This document shows positions 55,881 to 64,000 of a DNA stretch of 64,000 nucleotides, in pieces. Position 1 is the first letter of the stretch, and each line of letters opens with the position of its first letter. The stretch comes from Taxillus chinensis (taxonomy: Eukaryota > Streptophyta > Magnoliopsida > Santalales > Loranthaceae). The translations under genes were made by a program, and so were the position numbers. The DNA is taken from positions 40,132,258 to 40,196,257 of the forward strand of contig CM042092.1 in assembly GCA_023512835.1 (NCBI GenBank), in the 5' to 3' direction. The notes below the pieces were generated by a model. That model had not been told where the DNA came from. It ran no database searches and worked only from the letters and a program-made list of their open reading frames with translations.

Positions 55881-56587
55881 TGATCAATGAAGACGAAGGA
55901 AGGGATGCGAGGGATCCAAGACTTGGTTCCTTGCAACTCCTCAATGCGATCAAGGCGAAGGTGGAGGTGCCATTGTCCGGACGACGGAAGGGTCGCATAT
56001 ACGTGCTCGCTAAGGCCAACAACCTTGAAACTAAGGCCTTGGTGGACACGGGTGCAACCAACAACTTTATCAAGGTCGAAGAAGCTCGTAGGTGGGGATA
56101 GTCTACAAGGAAGAGAAGGGCTGGCTAAAGGCGGTGAACTCCAGTGCCGGTCCAATCCATGGCATGGCTCGAGGCGTCGAGCTAAGTATTGGCGAGTGGA
56201 GAGGCAAGGTGAATCTCTCCGTGGTGTCAATGGACGACTATCCCATGGTGTTGGGGATGGAGTTCATTGACCAGGTTCGGGTAATTCCGATTCCTAGCAC
56301 CAATACAATGTGCATCATGGACGAAGGGAAGACGTGCATGGTGAAGGTAATGAGGGAGGAAGAAATCAAGGTGAAGTCTCTTTCGGCGCTTCAACCGTCC
56401 AAAGGAGCCAGGCGACAGGAGCCAACCTTCATTGCCATGGTGAAGGAAGAATGCCCAAGTGTTGGGGAGGAGCCCCCAACCGAACCGAAGATGGTCCTTG
56501 AAGAGTTTGGGGACGTTATGCCACCCGAACTCCCCAAACAACTTCCACCGAAGCAAGAGGTGGACCATAGGATCGAGCTAGAGGCCG
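55881..56587 (+). pseudogene. pol: Element G protease and linker
   Basis: KALVDTGATNNFI (catalytic DTG) is at about 56032-56070 in the frame 55880-56101. It stops at a TAG (56099-56101) after ARRWG. The following frame 56092-56760 holds VLGMEFIDQV, which matches the conserved LG(M)D/E part of retropepsins, and the linker to RT (EEFGDVMPPELPKQLPP). Confidence 0.85.
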
Positions 56588-57440
56588 GTGCAAGGCCTGC
56601 TCGCAGTGCCCTATCGGATGGCACCACCGGAGTTGGAGGAACCTGGGAGACAATTGAAAGACTTGTTGGATGCCAGGATCATTCGGCCATCCAAAGCGCC
56701 ATTTGGAGCACCGGTGTTGTTCCAAAAGAAGCACGATGGGTCGATGTGGCTATGCATTGACTATAGGGCGCTAAACAAGATAACAGTGAAGAACAGCTAC
56801 CCCATCCCACTCATATCCGACCTATTTGATCAACTTGGCACTGCGAGATGGTTCTCAAAGCTAGACTTGCGGTCAGGATATCGGCAAGTGCGGATAGCCG
56901 AAGGTGATGAGGCAAAGACGGTGTGCGTCACAAGATATGGCTCTTACAAGTTCTTGGTGATGCCCTTTGGCCTCACAAACGCCCGCCACATTTTGTACGT
57001 TGATTAATCGGATCTTCCAACCATACTTGGACAGATTCGTCGTAGTGTACTTTGATGACATTGTCGTCTATAGCAAAACGTTGGAGGAACACAAGGCACA
57101 CTTACGGCGGGTTTTCCAAATCTTAAGGGAGAACCAACTCTTTGTGAAGAAGGAGAAATGTGACTTTGCGAAGAAGGAGGTGCCCTTCTTGGGTCACATC
57201 ATTGGCGACGGCAAACTAAAGATGGACAACAAGAAAGTGTTAGCCATCAAGGAATGGGAGACGCCCAAGAAAGTCCCAGGAGATGCGTTCCTTCCTTGGC
57301 TTGGTTAACTACTATAGAGGATTCATCCGCGGCTATTCCCATATTGCCGCACCCTTGACGGAACTATTAAAGAAGAACAAGACTTGGGTGTGGGATAATG
57401 CTTGCCGAGAGGCATTCGAGAAGTTGAAGCAAGCCGTGAC
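56588..57440 (+). pseudogene. pol: Element G reverse transcriptase
   Basis: Frame 56588-56985: [59 protein letters not shown]. Frame 56967-57290: [31 protein letters not shown] (intact catalytic Y-F-D-D), FLGHIIGDGKLKMDNKKV. A third frame from 57283: [29 protein letters not shown]. Two frameshifts, near 56980 and 57280; all catalytic residues retained. Confidence 0.92.
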
Positions 57441-58000
57441 AAACGGACCAGGTGATGGCACTGCCGGACCATACAAAGCCTTATGAAGTTCACACGGATG
57501 CTTCAGACTTTGCCATCGGTGGAGTTCTAATGCAGGAGGGGCATCCTGTAGCATATGAAAGCCGAAAACTCAATGGCACCGAATGGAGGTACGCGGTGCA
57601 TGAAAAGGAGATGACGGCTATTATGCATTGCCTTCGGGTGTGGAGGCATTACTTGCTAGGGTCCAAGTTCGTGGTGAAGACGGACAATATTGCTACGAGT
57701 TATTTCCTAACTCAAAGGAACTTAACTCCAAAGCAAGCACGGTGGCAAGGACTCCTAGCGGAATTTGACTTTGTGCTTGAGTACAAACCGGGCACAAATA
57801 ATGTGGTGGCCGATGCACTAAGTCGGAAGGCGGAACTTGCAGCCATTAGCCAACCACAATTCCCCCCTAGTGGACAAACTGAAGGAAGGAATAGAGCACG
57901 ATCCATTAGCCAAGTCCTTGGTGTAATGCGTCAAGGCAGGAAAGACGAGACGATTTTGGCTAAGGGATAACTTGTTCCATACTCGAGGAGAACGGGTGTA
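57441..58000 (+). pseudogene. pol: Element G RNase H
   Basis: Frame 57452-57970: [18 protein letters not shown] (Asp), EKEMTAIMHCLRVWRHYLLG (Glu), VVKTDNIATSYF (Asp), TNNVVADALSRK (Asp). All four acidic residues present, no stop within the domain. Confidence 0.92.
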
Positions 58001-59149
58001 CGTTCCTAAGTGGGGAAGTTTGAGGAGAGACATCCTCAAACAATGTCACGACTCGCGGTGGGCTGGCCATCCCTGAGTCGATCGTACCTTGGCGTTGGTG
58101 GAAAGAAGCTACTACGGCATCAACTTTACGAGGACGTTCAAGTGTACGTGAGGACTTTTCTTGTGTGCCAACAAGACAAGATAGAGAATCGGCAATCGGC
58201 GGGACTGTTAGAACCTTTGCCTACTCCGGAAAGACCTTGGGAAAGTGTTTCGATGGACTTCATTGTTTGTCTCCCAAGATCCGAAGGATACAGTATGATC
58301 ATTGTGGTGGTCGACCGATTCTCTAAGTATGAAGTTTTCATTCTAGCTCCGAAGGACTGCACGGCAGACGACACAGCCCGGCTATTCTTTAAGTATGTGG
58401 TGAAGTACTTGGGCATTCCAAAGACAATCGTGAGTGATCGGGACTCACGGTTCATTGGGCGGTTTTGGACCGAGCTGTTCCAGATAATGGATTCGGACTT
58501 AAACTTTTCAACAAGTTTCCACCCACAAACAGACAGCTAAACAGAACGTGTCAATGGCTTACTGGAGCTGTATTTGAGGCACTATGTGAGTGCCAATCAA
58601 AGAGATTGGGCCAAGTTGCTGGACATAGCCCAATTCTCATGTAACTTGCAGAAGAGCGAATTTACAAACGAGAGTCCGTTCGAACTCGCCACTAGGCATC
58701 AACCATTGACGCCCACTTCCATCACTTGGGGGTACATTGGAAAGAGCCCCGTAGCGTTCAAGTTTGCAAAAGGATGGCATGAACAGCGACATCGGCCAGG
58801 GCATACTTGCACAAAGCGGCGAAGAAGATGAAGAAGTGGGCGGATCAACAAAGGAGGCCCTTAGAATTTCAAGAAGGAGACATGGTGATGCTCAAACTCC
58901 TTCCACGCCAAACCAAAGCACTTAGACAATTGCATAAGGGTTTGGTGCGCCGATATGAGAGGCCTTTCAAAGTACTTAAGGTTGGGAAGGTCTCATACAA
59001 CCTGGACCTCCCGACTAGCTTACAAAGGCATCCAGGTGTTCCACGTTAGTTTGCTCAAGCCTTACCACGAAGACTTGCAAGATACGAGCGGACAACGGTT
59101 GGTGCGGACACCAATAGCATCAACAAGCAAGACCTACAACAAAGAGATA
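58001..59149 (+). pseudogene. pol: Element G integrase
   Basis: The HHCC region lies at about 58035-58180. The first zinc-ligand Cys is Phe here (YVRTFLVCQQDK). DDE core 58230-58560: WESVSMDFIVCLP (Asp), [14 protein letters not shown] (Asp), FHPQTDS followed by a TAA at 58538-58540 where CAA (Gln) is expected, then TERVNG with the Glu. C-terminal part: 58574-58760 (LRHYVSANQRDWAKLLDIAQFSCNLQ, SPFELA) and 58807-59049 (FQEGDMVMLKLLP, VSYNLDLP). Frameshifts near 58095 and 58770. Confidence 0.9.
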
Positions 59150-59337
59150 GAGAAAATCCATTCTCGTAGAGTCGTGCCAAGAAGAGGCGTAGATCCAAGC
59201 CGGGTAGAGTACTACGTCCAATGGAAGAACAAGCCGGTTAAAGAGGCAAGCTAGGAGAAGGAAGAGGATCTGGGGCAATTCTCCAAGGATATTGAAGAGT
59301 ACCGTGAAGGAGTCGAATGCTACATCGAGGCGGTTTG
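59150..59337 (+). pseudogene. pol: Element G chromodomain, conserved Trp mutated to stop
   Basis: Reads IHSRRVVPRRGVDPSRVEYYVQWKNKPVKEAS, then TAG at 59252-59254 where the family has Trp (TGG), then EKEEDLGQFSKDIEEY in the same frame to a TGA at 59337. The aromatic YYVQW core is present. A single G-to-A change explains the stop. Confidence 0.88.
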
Positions 59338-59384
59338 AGCTCGAGGGCTCGAAGCCGAAGACGCAACGAGGATGTTGCGAAATC

Positions 59385-59397
59385 GTGTGGGGGAGAA
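59385..59397 (+). promoter_or_regulatory. Element G polypurine tract
   Basis: Purine run GTGTGGGGGAGAA immediately upstream of the 3' LTR TG. Confidence 0.85.
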
Positions 59398-59783
59398 TGT
59401 CACGGACCGAGGCTTATCCTAGCACACTTAGGCTATTTTGGGGTATTTCCCCCTTGTAAAGTGTTGTACTTAGCTTATAGAGTAAGTTGTAGAGATTTTA
59501 GATTTCGATCATATATGATGTCTCCTGGTGACATAGCCGGGAAAAGTGTTAACATCTATATGTAGTGGAGTGATGTTGTAAAGCTTTCAAGCAATCAATA
59601 CAATCATTTGTTGCCTTCGTTTAAATCGTTCTTCCGCTAAGCGCTTCCATACACTATTGCTTTACAACGGATCGATGGGTTCCGATCCAAATGCGACGAG
59701 TTAGGTTGACCTAGCGTTCCTTCGTATGAGTGGGAACTAGGTGCCGCATGGGTTAAGCTGCTATAAAGGCTGACCCCGTGACA
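59398..59783 (+). mobile_element. Element G 3' LTR (386 bp)
   Basis: TGTCACGG start, CCGTGACA end, followed by the TTAAAGAC of the satellite. It differs from the 5' copy by about 12-15 scattered bases, so the insertion is not very recent. Confidence 0.93.
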
Positions 59784-62700
59784 TTAAAGACAAGTCTTTT
59801 GATTCATAATTTACACGAATACATGGAGTACATTGCATTCAGCAAACCCCGTACAACTAGTGTTACGAAAGACACAAGTCTTCTCGTTTGTAATTAAGAC
59901 AAATATGTGGTTTATCCCTCTTGATGGAATTTATGACTTTCTCGTATATTCCTTCTTTCAAAGAGTGTGTTAGACTCAGTGTATAAAATATATCACTATC
60001 GTGGAGTACGTCGCATTCGGTGAACCATGAACAACGAGTGTCCTTAAAGACACAAGTCTTTTGATTTGTAGTTAAAACAAATATGTGATTTATCAATTTT
60101 GATAGATTTTGTGACCTCGTCAAGTCTTCCTTATTTCGAAGAGTGTATTAGACTCGTGGTAGGAAATATATCACTACCGTGGAGTACGTCGCATTTTGTG
60201 AACCTTGTACAACAAGTGTCCTTAAAGATACAAGTCTTTTGATTCGCAATTAAAATAAATATGTGGTTTATCCATTTTGATAGAAATGGTGAGCTTGTCA
60301 TGTATTCCTTATTTCGAAGAATGTATTAGGCTCGTGTACGAAATATATCACTACCGGTGGAGTTCTTCGTATTCTGCGAACCCTGTACAACATGTGTCCT
60401 TAAAGACACGAGTCTTTTGATTTGTAATTAAAACAAGTATGTGGTTTATCCATTTTGATAGAATTTGTCACCTCGCCGTGTATTCTTTATTTCGAAGAGT
60501 GTACTAGACTCGGTGTAAGAAATATATCACTAGCGTCGAGTGCGTCTCATTCAATGAACTATAAACAACAAGTGTCCTTAAAAACACAAGTCTTTGATTT
60601 GTACTTAAAACCAATATGTGGTTATCCATTTTGATAGAATTTGTGACTTCGACATGTATTCCTTATTTCGAAGAGTGTATTAGACTCTCTATACCATGGG
60701 GTACGTCGCATTCGGCGAACCACGTACAACAAGTGTCCATAAGGATACAAGTGTTTTGATTTGTAATGAAAACAAATATGTGGTTTATCCACTTTGATAG
60801 ATTTTATAACCTCGTCCTATATTCCTTATTTCAAAGAGTGTATTAGACTCTATGTAGGAAATATATCACTATGGTGGAGTACATCGTATTCGACGAACCA
60901 CGTACAACAAGTGTCCTTAAAGACGCAAGTCTTTTGATTTGTAATTAAAACAAATATGAGGCTTATCCATTTTGATAGATTTTGTGACCTCATCGTGTAT
61001 TCCTAATTTCAAAGAGTATATTAGACTTTGTGTAGGAAATATATCAATATCGTGGAGTTTGTCACGTGTAGCGAACCCCATACAATAAGTATCCTTAAAA
61101 ACACAAGTCTTCGATTTGTAATTAGATAAATATGTGGTTTATCCATTTTCATAGAATTTGTAACTTCGTCATGTGTACCTCATTTCAAAGAGTGTATTTG
61201 ACTCGGTGTAGGAAATATATCACTCTCGTGGAGTACGTCGCATTTCGTGAACCACGTTCAATAAGTGTCATGAAAGACACAAGTCTTTTGATTTGTAATT
61301 AAAATAAATATGTGGTTTTTCCATTTTGATAGAACTTGTGACCTCATCGTGTATTCCTTATTTCGAAGAGTGTATTAGACTCAATGTATGAAATATATCA
61401 CTATGGTAGACTACGTCCCATTCGGCAAACCACGTACAACAAGTGTCTTTAAAGACACAAGTCTTTTGATTTATAGTTAAAACAAATATGTGGCTATCCA
61501 TTCTGATATAATTTGTGACCTCGTCGTATATTTCTTATTTCAAAGGGTGTATTAGACTTTGTGTAAGAAATATATCACTACCGTGGAGTAGGACGTATTC
61601 TGCGAACCCCATACAACAAGTGTCCTTAAACACACAAGTCTTTTGATTTGTAATTAAGACAAATATGCGGTTCATCTATTTTGATAGATTTTGTGACTTT
61701 GTCGTGTGTACCTTATTCCAAAGAGTGTACTAGACTTAGTATAGGAAATATATCACAACGGTGGAGTACGTCGTATTCGACAAACCACGTACAACAAGTG
61801 TACTTAAAGACACAAGTCTTTTGATTCGTAATTTAAACAAATATGTGGTTTATTCATTTTAATGGAATTTGAGACCGTGACGTCTATTCCTTATTTTGAA
61901 CGGTGTATTAGACACGGTATAGGAAATAGATCACTACCGTGGAGTACATTGCATTCAAGAAACCCCGTACAACTAGTGTTCCGAAAGACACAAGTCTTCT
62001 CATTTGTAATTAAGACAAATATGTGGTTTATCCATTTTGATGGAACTTGTGACTTTGTCATATATTCCTTCTTTCAAACAGTGTGTTAGACTCAAGTGTA
62101 CAAAACATATCACTATCATGGAGTATGTCGCATTCGAGTGAACCACGAACAATGAGTGTCCTTAAAGACACAAGTCTTTTGATTCGTAATTTAAACAAAT
62201 ATGTGGTTTATTTATTTTGATGGAATTTGTGACCTCGTCGTGTATTCCTTATTTCGAAGGCTGTGTTAGGCTTTTTGGTGGAAATATATCACTACCGTGG
62301 ACTACGTCGCATTCAGCGAAGCACGTACAACATGTGTCCTTAAAGACACAAGTCTTTTGATTTGTAATTAAAATAAATATGTGGTTATCCATTTTGATAG
62401 AATTTGTGACCTCGTCTTCTATTCCTTATTTCAAAGAGTGTATTAGATGCTTTATAGGAAATTTATAACTGCCATGAAGTACACCGCATTCAGCGAACCA
62501 CGTACAACAAGTGTCCTTAAAAACACAAGCCTTTTGATTTGTAATTAAAACAAATATGTGATTTATCTATTTTGATAGATTTTGTGATCTCATCAAGTGT
62601 TCCTTAGTTCGAAGAGTGTATTAGACTCTGTGTAGGAAATATATCACTACCGTGGAGTACGTCGCATTCTGCGAACCTTGTACAACAAGTGTCCTTAAAG

Positions 62701-64000
62701 ATACAAGTCTTTTGATTTGTAATTAAAGTAAATATGTGGTTTATCCATTTTGATAGAAATGGTGAGCTTGTCATGTATTCCTTATTTCGAAGAGTGTATT
62801 AGGCTCGTGAACGAAACATATGTCTACCGTGGAGTTCTTCGTACTCTGTGAACCCTGTAAAACAAGTGTCCTTAAAGACACGAGTCTTTTGATTTGTAAT
62901 GAAAACAAGTATGTGGTTTATCCATTTTGATAGAATTTGTCACCTCACTGTGTATTCTTCATTTCGAGGAGTGTACTAGACTCAGTGTCGGAAATATATC
63001 ACTAGCATCGAGTGCGTCTCATTCAGTGAACTACAAACAACAAGTGTCCTTAAAGACACAAGTCTTTGATTTGTAATTAAAGCAAATATGTGGTTATCCA
63101 TTTTTATAGAATTTGTGACTTCGGCGTGTATTCCTTATTTCGAAGAGTGTATTAGATTCTCTATACCATGGGGTACGTTGCATTCAGGGAACCACATACA
63201 ACAAGTGTCTTAAAGACGCAAGTCTTTTGATTTGTAATGAAAACAAATATGTGGTTTATCCATTTTGATAGATTTTACAACCTCATCCTTTATTCCTTAT
63301 TTAGAAGAGTGTATTAGACTCTGTGTAGGAAATATATCACTAATGTGGAGTACGTCACATTCTGCGAACCCTGTACAACAAGTGTCCTTAAAGACACAAG
63401 TCTTTTGATTTGTAATGAAAACAAATATGTGGTTTATCCATTTTGATAGAATTTGTGACTTGGTCTTGTATTCCTTATTTCGAGGAGTGTATGAGACTCT
63501 TTACGGAAATTTATCACTATCATGGAGTAAGTCGCATTCGGCAAACCACGTACAACAAGTGTCCTTAAAGACACAAGTCTTTTTATTTGTAATTAAAACA
63601 AATATGTGGTGTATCAATTTTCATAGATTTTGTGACCTCATTGTGTATTCCTTATTTTGAAGAGTGTATTAGACTTTGTGTAGGAAATATATCAATACCG
63701 TGGAGTTTGTCACGTGTAGCGAACCACGTACAATAAGTATCCTTAAAGACAAGTCTTCTGATTTGTAATTAAGATAAATATGTGGTTTATCCATTTTGAT
63801 ATAATTTGTGACTTCGGCGTGTATTCTTTATTTTGAAGAGTGTATTAGACTCTCTATACCATAGGGTACGTCGCATTCAACGAACCACGTACAACAAGTG
63901 TCCGTAAAGACACAAGTCTTTTGATTTGTAATGAAAACAAATATGTGGTTTATCCATTTTGATAGATTTTACAACCTTGTCCTTTATTGCTTATCTCGAA
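59784..64000. repeat. 178-bp satellite, higher-order array, right block (continues past window)
   Basis: About 23 monomers. The types seen at 18581-20170 recur in the same order from 61861 to 63640 (for example GAAATGGTGAGC at 62756, CTATACCATGGGG at 63160). Upstream of 61861 are four types absent from the first left unit (about 60980-61690), so the longest unit may be about 15 monomers. The first monomer after element G is shortened. Confidence 0.95.

Larger units (their letters stand above)
54280..59783 (+). mobile_element. Element G: complete short-LTR chromovirus (about 5.5 kb)
   Basis: 5' LTR 54280-54663, PBS, gag, protease, RT, RNase H, integrase, chromodomain, PPT, 3' LTR 59398-59783. 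Short LTRs, total length and a C-terminal YYVQWKNKP chromodomain fit the Reina/Galadriel group; the exact lineage is inference. Inserted in satellite: CCTTAA precedes and TTAAAG follows, so TTAA is duplicated. All domains are present but with several frameshifts and stops. Confidence 0.92.

Noticed and set aside
1..64000. tRNA or rRNA genes
   Set aside because: The tRNA-like hits are only the 12-nt primer-binding sites of retrotransposons; no cloverleaf or rRNA core was recognised.

Overview
The window is plant repeat DNA and I see no host gene in it. It has Ty3/gypsy retrotransposons with plant initiator-Met primer-binding sites (TGGTATCAGAGC), Tekay/Del-type and short-LTR chromovirus polyproteins with C-terminal chromodomains, and a tandem satellite of about 178 bp. 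This fits an angiosperm, probably pericentromeric or centromeric heterochromatin. I cannot name the species.

Layout. (1) 1-1290: LTR-like fragment (+), possibly a chimera with an Athila/Tat-like LTR end. (2) 1290-6777: element A (-), Tekay/Del-like, 5' LTR, gag and pol as far as RNase H, then truncated. (3) 6778-15550: element B (+), nearly complete, 5' LTR lacking its first ~550 bp. (4) 15551-18512: element C (-), a gag start, a leader carrying a TRIM-like piece, one LTR, and the 3' end of another internal region. (5) 18513-24061: satellite array. (6) 24062-43800: element D (+), interrupted twice. A 2.76 kb deleted element I sits in its RT (29109-31869, TSD GGAGT). A full 8.9 kb element E (-) sits in its 3' LTR (34312-43234, TSD GCGTT). 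(7) 43804-53885: element F (-), a non-autonomous gypsy element with two 1992-bp LTRs, little gag, almost no pol, ~2.8 kb of unrecognised internal DNA, and an extra copy of its 5' internal part. (8) 53886-54279: satellite. (9) 54280-59783: element G (+), a complete but mutated 5.5 kb chromovirus with ~385-bp LTRs. (10) 59784-64000: satellite.

The satellite monomers form a higher-order repeat. The same monomer types recur in the same order in the left and right arrays, and the order continues across both the D-to-F block and element G. One array was therefore opened twice by retrotransposons. All Tekay/Del-like LTRs share a modular design: G-box or CCAAT inverted repeats, then evenly spaced copies of a 22-bp palindrome with an ACGTC core, a TATA box, a GA/CT tract, a 10-bp-stem hairpin, and a minisatellite that differs between subfamilies.

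No reading frame is intact. Two damage patterns can be separated. One is C-to-T type decay giving TAG stops. The other is a recurrent CAG/CTG to CG/CGG/CCG discrepancy between near-identical copies, which looks more like consensus error at methylated CHG sites than biology. Boundaries without a TSD or LTR terminus are approximate.
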